Below, one piece after another: positions 1 to 9,107 of a stretch of 64,000 nt of DNA. Location: positions 1 to 64,000 of the forward strand of contig NZ_BMVY01000004.1 in the NCBI RefSeq assembly GCF_014650955.1. The letters run 5' to 3'. The position numbers and the translations under genes are program-made. The stretch is from Streptomyces tauricus. Its GTDB lineage: Bacteria > Actinomycetota > Actinomycetes > Streptomycetales > Streptomycetaceae. The notes below the pieces were generated by a model, which ran no database searches, was not told the DNA's origin, and worked only from the letters and a program-made list of their open reading frames with translations. Within the stretch, counting starts at the first letter, position 1. Each line of letters starts with the position of its first letter.

Positions 1-39
1 ATGGCGACGTATCACGACACCATGATCCACCAGCGGTGA
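1..39 (+). CDS. possible 3' end of an upstream gene (partial)
   Basis: The first 13 codons in frame 1 end at a TGA (bases 37-39) and encode MATYHDTMIHQR. Nearly all third positions are G or C, as in real genes of this genome, so this may be the tail of a plus-strand gene that starts before the window. The fragment is too short to name. It could also be chance. Confidence 0.3.
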   Translation: MATYHDTMIHQR

Positions 40-57
40 TCATTTGAAGACACTGCC

Positions 58-210
58 TAGGGGAGTGGGGGTGGCCGGAGTGTGTGGGGTGATCGTCGGT
101 GGGGGCTGGCCGCCGCGCCGTTCCCCGCGCCCCTTGGGGAGTGGGGGTGGGGGCGTGTGGTGAGTGATCGTCGGTGGGGGCTGGGTGCGCCGTTCCCCGC
201 GCCCCTGAGG
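58..210. repeat. imperfect tandem duplication carrying two copies of the 20-bp dispersed element
   Basis: Two roughly 72-76 bp units follow each other, each containing GGGAGTGGGGGTGG, then GATCGTCGGTGGGGGCTGG, then GCGCCGTTCCCCGCGCCCCT (115-134 and 187-206). The last block is the same element found at 5.1, 14.2, 24.4 and 38.4 kb. It lies just downstream of the minus-strand flavoprotein gene and may act in transcription termination. I see no gene in bases 40-250. Confidence 0.6.
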
Positions 211-250
211 GGCGGGGGGTGGGTGTGCCGTTTGTCGCGGCCCCTTGGGG

Positions 251-1651
251 CTACCGGGTGGGGTTTCGTACCGCTGTTACCGCCTTGCGGGCCGCTACCA
301 GGATGGGGTCCCAGACCGGGGAGAACGGTGGGGCGTAGCCGAGGTCCAGGGCTGTCATCTGTTCGACCGTCATGCCCGCCGTGAGGGCCACGGCCGCGAT
401 GTCCACGCGCTTGGCGGCGCCCTCGCGGCCGACGATCTGGACGCCCAGGAGGCGGCCGGTGCGGAGTTCGGCGAGCATCTTCACCGTCATGAGGTCGGCC
501 TTCGGGTAGTAACCCGCGCTGTTCGTCGACTCGATGGTGACCGCCTCGAAGCGCAGCCCCGCCCGGTGCGCGTCCTTCTCGCGCAGGCCGGTACGGGCGA
601 TCTCCAGGTCGCAGACCTTGCTCACCGCCGTGCCGACGACGCCGGGGAACGTGGCGTAGCCGCCGCCGACGTTCGAGCCGATCACCTGGCCGTGCTTGTT
701 GGCGTGGGTGCCCAGCGCGATATGGCGCTCGCTGCCCGAGACCAGGTCCAGCACCTCGACGCAGTCGCCGCCCGCCCAGATGTTCTCGTGGCCGCGCACC
801 CGCATGGCCAGGTCCGTCAGCAGTCCCCTGTGGTCGCCGAGCGGCAGCCCCGCGGCCTCGGCGAGCGACGTCTCCGGGCGGACACCGATGCCGAGGACCA
901 CCACGTCCGCCGGGTACTCGGCGTCCTCCGTGGCGACCGCGCGCACCCGCCCGTCGTCACCGGTGAGGATCTTGGTGACCTCGGCGTCGTTCACCATGGT
1001 GATGTTCATGCCCTCCATGGCCTCGTGCACCAGGCGGCCCATGTCCGGGTCGAGCGTGGCCATCGGCTCCTTGCCGCGGTTGACGACCGTCACCTCGTAC
1101 CCGCGGTTGATCAGCGCCTCGGCCATCTCCACGCCGATGTAGCCCGCGCCGATCACGACCGCGCGGCGCCCCTCCGTACGGCTCAGCGTGTCGATGAGGG
1201 CCTGCCCGTCGTCGAGGGTCTGCACCCCGTGCACCCCGGGGGCGTCGATGCCGGGCAGCGACGGCCGCACCGGACGGGCGCCCGTCGCGATCACGAGCTT
1301 GTCGTACGACGTCCACTCCTCGGTCCCCGAGTCCAGGTCGCGGGAGCGCACCCGGCCGCCGTCGACGTCGAGTTCCGTGACCTCCGTACGCATCCGCAGG
1401 TCGATCCCGCGTTCCCGGTGCTCCTCGGGCGAGCGGGCGATCAGCTTGTCCCGGGCCTCGACCTCGCCGCCCACCCAGTAGGGGATGCCGCACGCGGAGT
1501 ACGAGCTGAAGTGTCCGCGCTCGAAGGCGATGATCTCCAGTTCGTCGGGGCCCTTCAGCCTGCGCGCCTGGGACGCGGCGGACATGCCCGCCGCGTCCCC
1601 TCCGACGACCACCAGACGCTCTTTCGTACGGTTCTCGCCGCTCATAGTCAT
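251..1651 (-). CDS. FAD-dependent pyridine nucleotide-disulfide oxidoreductase, CoA-disulfide reductase-like
   Basis: A 466-residue flavoprotein of the class of CoA-disulfide reductase and NADH oxidase. An N-terminal FAD site (VVVGGDAAGMSAA, about residues 14-26) is followed by YSACGIPYW with a single cysteine near residue 54. That matches the one-cysteine active site of CoA-disulfide reductases rather than the CxxxxC pair of glutathione reductases. A second Rossmann motif (VVIGAGYIGVEMAE) for NAD(P)H lies near residue 165, and a dimerisation domain ends the protein. It probably reduces low-molecular-weight disulfides or oxygen in the cytoplasm. A second ATG two codons downstream (1645) is an alternative start. 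It reads in the same direction as the DUF4349 gene upstream, with a 27-bp gap. Confidence 0.85.
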   Translation of the reverse strand: MTMSGENRTKERLVVVGGDAAGMSAASQARRLKGPDELEIIAFERGHFSSYSACGIPYWVGGEVEARDKLIARSPEEHRERGIDLRMRTEVTELDVDGGRVRSRDLDSGTEEWTSYDKLVIATGARPVRPSLPGIDAPGVHGVQTLDDGQALIDTLSRTEGRRAVVIGAGYIGVEMAEALINRGYEVTVVNRGKEPMATLDPDMGRLVHEAMEGMNITMVNDAEVTKILTGDDGRVRAVATEDAEYPADVVVLGIGVRPETSLAEAAGLPLGDHRGLLTDLAMRVRGHENIWAGGDCVEVLDLVSGSERHIALGTHANKHGQVIGSNVGGGYATFPGVVGTAVSKVCDLEIARTGLREKDAHRAGLRFEAVTIESTNSAGYYPKADLMTVKMLAELRTGRLLGVQIVGREGAAKRVDIAAVALTAGMTVEQMTALDLGYAPPFSPVWDPILVAARKAVTAVRNPTR

Positions 1652-1678
1652 GCGAACACGCTACGGCGGTCCCGCATT

Positions 1679-2701
1679 TCAGTCCCGCTCAGGTTCGCGG
1701 TTCGTGGCCGTGGGCGCGGTCGCGGGCACGGGCGGAGCCGCCGGCGCGGGCGCGGGTGTGCGGCCCGGTGTCCGGCCGCGCAGGAAACGCACCCACAGGA
1801 ACAACAGCAGCGCCGCGCCCACCAGGAAGGGCAGTACCGCGCTGAGCGCCAGCCCGATCCACCGGAACATGCTCACGAACGCGTCCCAGCCGCCCCCGAG
1901 CGCGTCGGCGAAACCGGGATCGTCGTCCTCGGCGGCCTTCTTCACCGGTGTCTCGGACAGCGACAACGTGATCGTGGCCAGGCTCGTACGGTCCTTCAGC
2001 GAGGCCTGCTGGGCCAGCAGCGACTCCAGGTCGGCCTGGCGCGTGCTCAACTCGCCCTCCAGGGTGACCACATCGCTCAGCTTGGAGGCCCGGTCCATCA
2101 GCTCGCGGATCCGCGCCACGCTGACCCGCTGCGACTTGATGCGGCTCTCCACGTCGACGACCTGCTCGGTGACGTCCTCCGCCTTCGCCCTGAGGTCGAG
2201 GAGCTTGCCCGAGCCCTCCAGTTCGGTGCGGACCTCCTTGTACCTGTCCGCCGGGATCCGCAGGACGACACGGGACCGCTCGCGGCCCTCGGAGTCGCGG
2301 TCCGTGGTCTCGTCGCCGACCATGCCGCCCGCGTTCTCGACCACCGTGCGGGCCTCGGCGAGGGACTTCGGTACGTCCTTGACCTGCACGGTCAGCGAGG
2401 CGGTGTGGATGATGTGGGCGGTCGGTCCCGGTACCGGGGCGGCCTCCTTGCCCTTGGATCCGCCCTCACCGGAGCTGTCGGCCGCACCGCTGCCGGCCGC
2501 CGCGCCCGCGCCCGCGTCCCGGGCGTCCGAGTCGGCGGCCTTGTCGCTGCTCGACCCGGTGTCGTCCGCGCCCGTGCACCCCGTGAGGGCGAGGGCGCCG
2601 GAGAGCAACAGCGCCGCCAGGACCTGGACGGGCCGGACGGACCGGTATCGGCTCATGCCACTGCCACTGCCACTGCCACTGCCACTGCCACGTGTCCGCA
2701 T
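1679..2701 (-). CDS. DUF4349 domain lipoprotein
   Basis: A putative membrane-anchored lipoprotein. The signal segment SVRPVQVLAALLLSGALALTG precedes a lipobox cysteine, followed by a Gly/Ala/Ser/Asp-rich linker. The DUF4349 core has a predicted coiled coil (ESRIKSQRVSVARIRELMDR), and a C-terminal membrane helix ends in a basic, Pro/Ala-rich tail. That architecture is typical of DUF4349 proteins, whose function is unknown. The start is uncertain: ATG at 2701 has GGGGG upstream but adds an odd Gly-Ser repeat before the signal peptide, while ATG at 2656 gives a classical lipoprotein N-terminus. An open frame continues to 2794. It is divergent from hemG. Confidence 0.75.
   Translation of the reverse strand: MRTRGSGSGSGSGSGMSRYRSVRPVQVLAALLLSGALALTGCTGADDTGSSSDKAADSDARDAGAGAAAGSGAADSSGEGGSKGKEAAPVPGPTAHIIHTASLTVQVKDVPKSLAEARTVVENAGGMVGDETTDRDSEGRERSRVVLRIPADRYKEVRTELEGSGKLLDLRAKAEDVTEQVVDVESRIKSQRVSVARIRELMDRASKLSDVVTLEGELSTRQADLESLLAQQASLKDRTSLATITLSLSETPVKKAAEDDDPGFADALGGGWDAFVSMFRWIGLALSAVLPFLVGAALLLFLWVRFLRGRTPGRTPAPAPAAPPVPATAPTATNREPERD
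2656..2691. repeat. hexanucleotide tandem repeat (TGCCAC)x6
   Basis: Six perfect TGCCAC units lie at the 5' end of the DUF4349 gene. Read on the minus strand they encode Gly-Ser repeats if the upstream start is used, or form the leader directly before ATG 2656. Copy-number change by slippage would keep the frame but alter the N-terminus or the leader length. Confidence 0.85.
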
Positions 2702-2881
2702 GTCGGTGTACCCCCGAAGTGTCGTGATGTCTGACGTTCCTTCGACGCCCGGGCCCCGCGGGACGTTGGCCCGATCCGGTCCCGAAGAGGTCACGGTCCG
2801 GCCTCGTGACGGACACCCTGGTCACGGGCCGGGGCGCCGGGGGCCCCGGAGACGGCGTCCCGGGTCTGGGACAGTGGACAC

Positions 2882-4375
2882 ATGCACGCAGACACACGTA
2901 CGGGCCCGGGTCACGTCGTCGTCATCGGGGGCGGCATCGCCGGTCTGGCCGCCGCGCACCGCCTGCTGAACGGCGGCGCGCAAGTGACCGTCCTGGAGGC
3001 CTCCGAGCGGCTGGGCGGCAAGCTGCTGCCGGGCTCGATCGCGGGTGCCCGGGTCGACCTCGGCGCCGAGTCCATGCTCGCGCGACGGCCCGAGGCGGTT
3101 GCGCTCGCCCACGAGGTCGGCCTCGCCGACCGGCTCCGGCCGCCGAACACGGCGGGCGCCTCGATCTGGACGCGCGGGGCGCTGCGGCCCATGCCCAAGG
3201 GGCACGTCATGGGCGTACCCGGAGACGCGGCGGCCCTCTCCGGAGTCCTCTCCGACGAAGGTCTGCGCCGCATCGAACGCGACCGCGACCTGCCGCGCAC
3301 GGAGGTCGGCGACGACGTGGCGGTGGGCGGCTTCGTCGCGGAGCGCCTCGGCCGCGAGGTCGTCGACCGGCTCGTCGAGCCGCTGCTCGGCGGGGTCTAC
3401 GCGGGCGACGCGTACCGCATCTCGATGCGCTCCGCCGTCCCGCAGCTCTTCGAGGCCGCCCGTGCGCACGCCTCGCTCACGGAGGCGGTCCGCGAGATCC
3501 AGGCGAAGGCCGCGCGTGGTCAGCGGCCGGACCAGCAGGCGGGCCCGGTCTTCATGGGCATCGAGGGCGGCGTCGGCCAACTGCCGCTCGCCGTCGCCGC
3601 GTCGGTGCGCGCCCGGGGCGGCGAGATCGTCACGGGCGCGCCCGTCACGGAGCTGCGCCGGGTCACGGGCGACGCGGCCGGCGCCGAACGGCACGAAGGC
3701 TGGCGGGTCGTCGCGGGCGGCCGGGTGCTCACGGCCGACGCCGTCGTCGTGGCGGTGCCCGCGGGCACCGCCGCCGCACTGCTCGCCGCCGAGGCGCCCG
3801 CCGCCGCGGCCGAGCTCGCGGCCGTCGAGTACGCGTCCATGGCGCTGATCACCCTCGCCTACCGCCGCGACGAAACGGCCCTCCCCGAAGGCAGCGGTTT
3901 CCTGGTCCCGCCCGTCGACGGGCGGACCATCAAGGCGTCCACGTTCGCGTCCCAGAAATGGGGCTGGATCGCCGAGGAGAACCCGGACACGGTGGTCCTG
4001 CGCACCTCCGTCGGCCGGTACGGAGAGACGGAGATCCTCGGCCGCGAGGACGCGGACCTCGTCGACGTCTCCCGGCACGACCTGCGCGAGGCCACCGGCC
4101 TCACCGCGGAACCCCTGGAGACCCGGGTGACCCGCTGGGACGACGGACTGCCCCAGTACCCGGTCGGGCACCACGCGCGCGTGGCCCGCATCCGCGAACA
4201 CGTCGGCAGGGTGCCGGGCCTCGCCGTGTGCGGAGCGGCGTACGACGGCGTGGGCATCCCCGCCTGTGTCGCGAGCGCGAACGCCGCCGTGGACCGGCTG
4301 CGGGGCGACGACCGGCTGACGGACGCGCTGATCACGAACCCGGTGCAGAGCCTGCACGGCGGAGCGGGAGAATAG
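2882..4375 (+). CDS. hemG: coproporphyrinogen III / protoporphyrinogen oxidase
   Basis: A 497-residue FAD enzyme that aromatises a porphyrinogen in heme synthesis. The N-terminal dinucleotide-binding motif [17 protein letters not shown] occupies residues 11-27. The amine-oxidase/PPOX fold continues with [14 protein letters not shown] and ends in the FAD-binding [18 protein letters not shown]. In Actinobacteria this family (HemY type, also called CgoX) oxidises coproporphyrinogen III to coproporphyrin III. The adjacent hemQ gene, 4 bp downstream, supports that pathway. The upstream 180 bp is shared with the divergent DUF4349 gene and probably holds both promoters. Confidence 0.93.
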   Translation: MHADTRTGPGHVVVIGGGIAGLAAAHRLLNGGAQVTVLEASERLGGKLLPGSIAGARVDLGAESMLARRPEAVALAHEVGLADRLRPPNTAGASIWTRGALRPMPKGHVMGVPGDAAALSGVLSDEGLRRIERDRDLPRTEVGDDVAVGGFVAERLGREVVDRLVEPLLGGVYAGDAYRISMRSAVPQLFEAARAHASLTEAVREIQAKAARGQRPDQQAGPVFMGIEGGVGQLPLAVAASVRARGGEIVTGAPVTELRRVTGDAAGAERHEGWRVVAGGRVLTADAVVVAVPAGTAAALLAAEAPAAAAELAAVEYASMALITLAYRRDETALPEGSGFLVPPVDGRTIKASTFASQKWGWIAEENPDTVVLRTSVGRYGETEILGREDADLVDVSRHDLREATGLTAEPLETRVTRWDDGLPQYPVGHHARVARIREHVGRVPGLAVCGAAYDGVGIPACVASANAAVDRLRGDDRLTDALITNPVQSLHGGAGE

Positions 4376-4379
4376 CCCC

Positions 4380-5111
4380 ATGAGTGACGACGCCCCCACC
4401 ACCGGCCAGGCCAGGACCCCGAACGCCGGCAAGAAGGCCAAGGACCTCAACGAGGTCATCCGCTACACCCTCTGGTCCGTGTTCAGACTGCGTGACGTGC
4501 TCCCCGAGGACCGCGCCGGTTACGCGGAGGAGGTCCAGGAGCTGTTCGACCAGCTCGCCGCCAAGGACGTCACGGTCCGAGGCACCTACGACGTGTCCGG
4601 GCTGCGCGCCGACGCCGACCTGATGGTCTGGTGGCACGCCGAGACCGCCGACCAGCTCCAGGAGGCGTACAACCTCTTCCGCCGTACGAAGCTGGGGCGC
4701 GCGCTGGAGCCGGTCTGGTCGAACATGGCGCTGCACCGGCCGGCGGAGTTCAACCGCTCGCACGTGCCGGCGTTCCTCGCGGACGAGACGCCGCGCGACT
4801 ACATCAGCGTGTATCCGTTCGTGCGGTCCTACGACTGGTACCTGCTGCCGGACGAGGACCGCCGCCGGATGCTCGCCGACCACGGGAAGATGGCCCGCGG
4901 CTTCCCCGACGTGCGGGCCAACACGGTCGCGTCGTTCTCGCTGGGCGACTACGAGTGGATCCTCGCGTTCGAGGCGGACGAGCTGTACCGCATCGTCGAC
5001 CTCATGCGGCACCTGCGCGCCTCCGAGGCCCGCATGCACGTCCGCGAGGAGGTCCCGTTCTACACGGGCCGCCGCAAGTCCGTCACAGAACTGGTAGCAG
5101 GTTTGGCCTGA
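4380..5111 (+). CDS. hemQ: coproheme decarboxylase HemQ (chlorite dismutase family)
   Basis: A 243-residue protein that decarboxylates coproheme to heme b with hydrogen peroxide, the last step of the coproporphyrin-dependent pathway. The charged N-terminal tail leads into [14 protein letters not shown], then [17 protein letters not shown], which contains the family's conserved tyrosines. The segment [15 protein letters not shown] holds the proximal heme histidine, and EVPFYTGRR closes the protein. Length and motifs match actinobacterial HemQ. The 4-bp spacing from hemG implies co-transcription. It is convergent with the secreted peptidase, and the intervening 190 bp is packed with dispersed elements that could terminate both transcripts. 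Confidence 0.93.
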   Translation: MSDDAPTTGQARTPNAGKKAKDLNEVIRYTLWSVFRLRDVLPEDRAGYAEEVQELFDQLAAKDVTVRGTYDVSGLRADADLMVWWHAETADQLQEAYNLFRRTKLGRALEPVWSNMALHRPAEFNRSHVPAFLADETPRDYISVYPFVRSYDWYLLPDEDRRRMLADHGKMARGFPDVRANTVASFSLGDYEWILAFEADELYRIVDLMRHLRASEARMHVREEVPFYTGRRKSVTELVAGLA

Positions 5112-5136
5112 CCTTCCAAGGAGCGCTCGGTCTTCG

Positions 5137-5294
5137 GGGGCGCGGGGAACAGCGCAATCTTTTGAGGGCGCGGGGAACGGCGCAGCTTTTAAGGGGCGCG
5201 GGGAACGGCGCAATCTTTGAGGCCCGGTAGGGACCGGCCGCGCGGTTCCCCGCGCCCCTGAAAGGCAAAGGACTGCGCCGTTCCCCGCGCCCCT
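5137..5294. repeat. cluster of five 20-bp dispersed elements between convergent genes
   Basis: Three copies of (A/G)GGGGCGCGGGGAACNGCGC (from 5137, 5166 and 5193) are followed by two copies on the opposite strand (near 5238-5259 and 5275-5294). Pairs can fold into long GC-rich hairpins. Because they separate hemQ (+) from the peptidase gene (-), a bidirectional terminator is the simplest role. Confidence 0.8.
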
Positions 5295-5302
5295 ATAGGC
5301 CC

Positions 5303-6907
5303 CTAGCGGGGCTGCGGCGGTTTGTGCGGGCCGCAGGCCGCCCCGGGCGCCGGGACCCGTCCCTCCAGCAGGTACGCGTCCACGTGGGCGTTCACGCACG
5401 CGTTGGACCCGCCCCCGATCCCGTGCGACCCGGCCCCCCGCTCCGTGACGAGCGCGGAGCCGGAGAGCCGCCGATGCATCTCCAGCGCCCCGGCGTACGG
5501 CGTCGCAGCATCCCGCTCGGCGGCGAGCACGAGCGTGGGTGCCAGCTCACCGGGGAACGTGCGGACGTCGAGCGGCCGTTGCCGAGGCAGCGGCCAGTAC
5601 GCGCACGGCAGGTTCATCCAGGCGTTGGACCACGTCTCGAACGGCGCCACGCGCGCGAGACGCGTGTTGTCGCGGTCCCAGGTGTGCCAGGCCCGCGGCC
5701 AGGGCGCGTCGTTGCACTCGACCGCCGTGTACACGGCCTTGCTGTTCTCCTGCTCCTTCACCGAGTCCGGATGCGGCCCCGCCTGCCGGATCAGCGGCTT
5801 CGGGTCGCCCTTCAGATACGCGGAGAGCGCCAGCGCGCGCTGCGGCCAGTAGTCGTCGTAGTACCCGGCCTGGAGGAACGCGCCGTGCAGCTGCCCGGGC
5901 CCGACCTCGCCGCCCGCGGGTTCCGCCGCGAGCCGCGCCCGCACCCGCTCGTAACTGCGCCGCACCTCCTCCGCCGTACGGCCCAGCCCGTACACCTTGT
6001 CGTGGCCGGCCGTCCAGGCGCGGAAGTCGGCCCAGCGGCGCTCGAAGGCGGCGGACTGGTCGAGGTTGTTCCGGTACCAGACCTTCGCCGGGTCGGGGTT
6101 CACGGCCGAGTCGAGGACCATGCGGCGTACGTGCGAGGGGAACAGTTCCGCGTACAGGGCCCCGAAGTACGTGCCGTAGGACGCCCCCATGAAGGTCAGC
6201 TTCCGCTCGCCCAGGGCGGCGCGCAGCACGTCCAGGTCGCGGGCGTTGTTGACGGAGGTGAAGTGCCGGATCGCACGGCCCGACCGCTCGACGCAGCCCC
6301 GCGCGTACGCCTTCGCCCGCGCGACGCGCTCCTTCTTGTACGACTCCGAGGGGTGTGTCGGCGACTGCGAGGGCCCCTTCAGCAGCAGCTTCGGGTCCTG
6401 GCAGGACAGCGGGGCCGAGCGGCCCACCCCGCGCGGGGCGTACCCGATCAGGTCGTACGCCGACGCGATGCGCTTCCACTCCGGGATCATGCCGATCAGC
6501 GGGAAGTACATGCCGGACGCGCCGGGCCCGCCGGGGTTGTAGACGAGCGCGCCCTGCCGTGGGACGGACCGTTTGCCGTTCTCGGCGTCCTTGCCGGTCG
6601 CCCGCACCCTGCTGACGGTCAGCTCGATCCGCTTGCCGTCGGGGTGCGCGTAGTCGAGCGGGACCTTCACCGTGCCGCACTGCAGGGTGGCGGGGCCGTC
6701 CTCGTCCTCGGAACACGTCCCGAAGCGGATGCCGTCGGCGGCGGCGCGTTCGGCGGCGACCGCCGTGCCGTGCCGTTCGGCCCAGCCGGAGCCCCACGCC
6801 GGCGCCCGGCCCGGTGAGGCCTGGGCGCCTCCCGCGGGCGGTGCGACGGCGACGACAGCGGCCAGGATCAGTGATCCGGCCGTTCCGTGGCGGACGGCAG
6901 CTCTCAT
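5303..6907 (-). CDS. secreted alpha/beta-hydrolase, tripeptidyl aminopeptidase family (S33)
   Basis: A 534-residue exported serine hydrolase. The signal peptide (MRAAVRHGTAGSLILAAVVAV...) is followed by a fold with the oxyanion-side motif YNPGGPGASG, the nucleophile elbow GASYGTYFG, an acid in AERDAATPY and the histidine in GAGSHGIGG. The C-terminal part is the TAP-like domain of Streptomyces tripeptidyl aminopeptidases (SlpD/SlpE/Tap type), which clip tripeptides from secreted proteins. The start at 6907 was chosen because GAAGGGA lies 7-8 bases upstream. An in-frame ATG at 6946 is less likely. The substrate is not evident. Confidence 0.88.
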   Translation of the reverse strand: MRAAVRHGTAGSLILAAVVAVAPPAGGAQASPGRAPAWGSGWAERHGTAVAAERAAADGIRFGTCSEDEDGPATLQCGTVKVPLDYAHPDGKRIELTVSRVRATGKDAENGKRSVPRQGALVYNPGGPGASGMYFPLIGMIPEWKRIASAYDLIGYAPRGVGRSAPLSCQDPKLLLKGPSQSPTHPSESYKKERVARAKAYARGCVERSGRAIRHFTSVNNARDLDVLRAALGERKLTFMGASYGTYFGALYAELFPSHVRRMVLDSAVNPDPAKVWYRNNLDQSAAFERRWADFRAWTAGHDKVYGLGRTAEEVRRSYERVRARLAAEPAGGEVGPGQLHGAFLQAGYYDDYWPQRALALSAYLKGDPKPLIRQAGPHPDSVKEQENSKAVYTAVECNDAPWPRAWHTWDRDNTRLARVAPFETWSNAWMNLPCAYWPLPRQRPLDVRTFPGELAPTLVLAAERDAATPYAGALEMHRRLSGSALVTERGAGSHGIGGGSNACVNAHVDAYLLEGRVPAPGAACGPHKPPQPR

Positions 6908-7049
6908 CGATGTCCCTTCGGCGCACGGCGACTTCACGTTCGGCAACAGAAGGGATGCTTCGGCCGGGACTGGGCGAAGTAAAGGACCGGCCCGCGAATG
7001 TCGTACCGATGACCCCGATGCGCGTCCGGCGCGCGCCCCTGCCGAGCGC

Positions 7050-7823
7050 TCAGGCGTGGGGTCCGCGGTGTCCGAAAGCCGCCCGCAGGTTCGGTTCGCC
7101 GACCGCCCGGATGCCGCGCACGGCCACGGTGGTGAGGTACGTACGGTCGTCGCTGTCGGCGTCCGCCCGGTGGGTCAGGGAACTGAGCAGGTGCTGTCCG
7201 GCCGGGGACGCCCAGCGGGTGTAGGGGTGCACCTCGATGCGCGCGATGGCCAGACAGCTCATGGTGAGGATGAGGGGCAGCGTGAACCAGACCGCCACCA
7301 GTGCCCGCTCGTGCTGGGTCTGAGTGGGCATCAGCAGCGCGGTGGCGGCCAGCACCAGGACGGCCACGGCGGCCGACCGCACCTGGCGTACGGCGCCCGC
7401 GACGGTGGTGCGCGCCCCGTCCGGCACGGCGAGGCCCGCCGCGACAAGACGGTCGGCGAGCACGCGTACGGACTCCGCGGCGGCGGCGCTCGTACGGACC
7501 GGTGCTATCCGGGACTGTCCGTCCGGGCCGATCGCGCCCAGGACGGAGCGCTCCATCTCGTCCCGGCCGTACGGGTCCACGACGGTCGCCCAGCCGGTGT
7601 GGGCGAGCAGCAGCCGGCGCTGGCGGGCCATCGACACGAGGGTGAGATCGGCGACCCGGGCGGGGCCGCCCGACAGGAACGCGGCCTCGTAGAGCGTCAG
7701 GCCGCGTCCGGCGAGCGTGTGCGTGTCGTCCGCGGCGGCGGCGCGGACCGAGGCCAGGCACAGGCGCGTACAGGCCGTGCCCGCCGCGGCCCAGGCGAGG
7801 AGAAGGAGGAGGACCCAGAACAT
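7050..7823 (-). CDS. TIGR04222 domain membrane protein
   Basis: A 257-residue protein with an N-terminal membrane helix (MFWVLLLLLAWAAAGTAC), then a conserved soluble region (LYEAAFLSGGPARVADLTLV, near residues 45-64) and two closely spaced hydrophobic segments around residues 140-170 (AAVAVLVLAATALLMPT; VWFTLPLILTMSCLAI). I recognise the TIGR04222 pattern of Actinobacteria. Many such proteins end in a Gly/Cys-rich low-complexity tail, but this one ends GEPNLRAAFGHRGPHA with no such tail. It lies downstream of a DUF4142 gene and close to a DUF692 gene on the same strand, so a joint role is possible. No clear ribosome-binding site precedes the ATG. Confidence 0.7.
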   Translation of the reverse strand: MFWVLLLLLAWAAAGTACTRLCLASVRAAAADDTHTLAGRGLTLYEAAFLSGGPARVADLTLVSMARQRRLLLAHTGWATVVDPYGRDEMERSVLGAIGPDGQSRIAPVRTSAAAAESVRVLADRLVAAGLAVPDGARTTVAGAVRQVRSAAVAVLVLAATALLMPTQTQHERALVAVWFTLPLILTMSCLAIARIEVHPYTRWASPAGQHLLSSLTHRADADSDDRTYLTTVAVRGIRAVGEPNLRAAFGHRGPHA

Positions 7824-7933
7824 GCCGGATTTCTATGCGACGGAGGACCGGCCGCGCCACGGCTTGTTCACAATTTGGACGAAGCATCGCCATTGAGTGA
7901 CGTTTCGCGTCGGCGGTGCTTCGGTTGCTGGGG

Positions 7934-8731
7934 CTAGTTGTCCCCGCCCTGGGCCCCGCCGCCCTCCGCCCCGTCCTCGGGGGGCCGGGCGGTCGCGGCC
8001 GGGGGCAGGGAGTACGTCGGGGTGGGAGTGGCGGGGACGGGAGGACTGGGCGAGGCCTTCGGGCCGGGGGGCGCGGGGGAGTAGGTGAGCGGGGGCGCGC
8101 TCGCGGAGGCCGCGTCGCGGGCCAGGGCGTCGAAGTCGACCAGGCCGGTCGCCTCCAGGACCGTGATGTGGTCCAGCACCGTGGTGTTCGCGTCGTCGGC
8201 GAGGCCGCGGACGAGGGAGTTGCGGGTGTTCGCGCGGACCTGGGCGACCAGGCCGAACACCTTGCCGTGCGCGGCGCGGAGGATGTTCGCGAACTGCCTG
8301 TCGTACTCCTCGCCCCATGCCGCGCTCAGCGTGGCGAGCCAGGCCCGCTGCTGCTCGCTGGGCTGGTTGGGCAGTTCGAGGCCGAGCCGCGCGGCCACGC
8401 TGCGTACGCGCGCGTCCAGGAACGTATGGCCCTCGACGAGGTGCTCGCCCGCCGTCCGCACGGACCTGGTGGTGCCGCGCTCCTCGGCCTGCTGTCCGGC
8501 GGGCAGCTCCCACAGGCCCGCGAGCCGGACCTTCGTGACGAACTCCCGGTCCTGCGCGGACAGCGGTCCGAAGCTCGTCGACACGGTCTCGGCGTTCAGT
8601 GTGTCCACGCCGGTGCCCGACCGGTCGGCGTACGACCAGATCGGGATGAACAGTGCCACGAGGGTCGTCGTCAGACCCGCGATGATGAGCCCGGTGCCGG
8701 TGAACAGCCCGCGGCCGTCGATGGATCGCAT
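7934..8731 (-). CDS. DUF4142 domain protein (paralogue A)
   Basis: A 265-residue protein with an N-terminal signal anchor (GTGLIIAGLTTTLVALFIPI) and a helical DUF4142 domain. This family is thought to have a ferritin-like four-helix fold, and its function is unknown. The Pro-rich C-terminus (about residues 205-265) looks disordered and probably lies outside the membrane. Shared blocks with paralogue B at 10620-11420 include VRLAGLWELPAGQQA, ELPNQPxEQQ, AHGKxF and TVLDHITVLE. The start at 8731 is fixed by GGAGGCACC directly before ATG, the same ribosome-binding sequence used by paralogue B. The frame stays open upstream to 9034, but that extension has no signal peptide and poor codon use. Confidence 0.8.
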   Translation of the reverse strand: MRSIDGRGLFTGTGLIIAGLTTTLVALFIPIWSYADRSGTGVDTLNAETVSTSFGPLSAQDREFVTKVRLAGLWELPAGQQAEERGTTRSVRTAGEHLVEGHTFLDARVRSVAARLGLELPNQPSEQQRAWLATLSAAWGEEYDRQFANILRAAHGKVFGLVAQVRANTRNSLVRGLADDANTTVLDHITVLEATGLVDFDALARDAASASAPPLTYSPAPPGPKASPSPPVPATPTPTYSLPPAATARPPEDGAEGGGAQGGDN

Positions 8732-9107
8732 GGTGCCTCCTGTTGCGGCACCGCACGTTAGTGCGCTTCTGGTGGAGGTTGGCATAGTACTTCGTGGCGT
8801 ACGCCAACTGTGGTACGGGTTTGGACGAATGAAGTACGCACTCCGGACGGGCCGGTGAGACCGGTGTTTCCGCAGACGGGGACGGTGCCGGGGCCGTCGC
8901 CCGACGGCCGTCCGGGCCCGGTCCGCGACAGATGCGTACGCAGTCGCTGTGTGACGGCTGAGTGCGTGCCCGCGCGGCCCGGTGGTCGCGGGGGCGGCGC
9001 TGAACAGGCGCGGGACCCGCGTTCCTGTACACACCGGGCACGGCTGTCGCCCTGGTGAGCGACGTCACGGCTGACGAGGGCCGGCTACGCCCCGCGTCGA
9101 CCGGTTC
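8732..9107. other. 376-bp intergenic region without a recognisable gene
   Basis: This lies between DUF692 and DUF4142 paralogue A, both on the minus strand. It contains a GTTGGC ... GCCAAC dyad near 8782-8812 that could belong to a promoter for paralogue A. No short cysteine-containing precursor peptide with a ribosome-binding site is evident on either strand, although GC-rich open frames run through it. Confidence 0.5.

Noticed and set aside
245..2734. Very long plus-strand open frames opposite the flavoprotein and DUF4349 genes, and similar long antisense frames across the window
   Set aside because: They are Arg/Ala/Gly/Pro-rich shadows produced by GC-biased third positions of the genes on the other strand, with no family motifs.
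8732..9107. A small Cys-rich precursor peptide for the DUF692 enzyme
   Set aside because: Frames in this gap show no ribosome-binding site, leader-like region or repeated cysteines.
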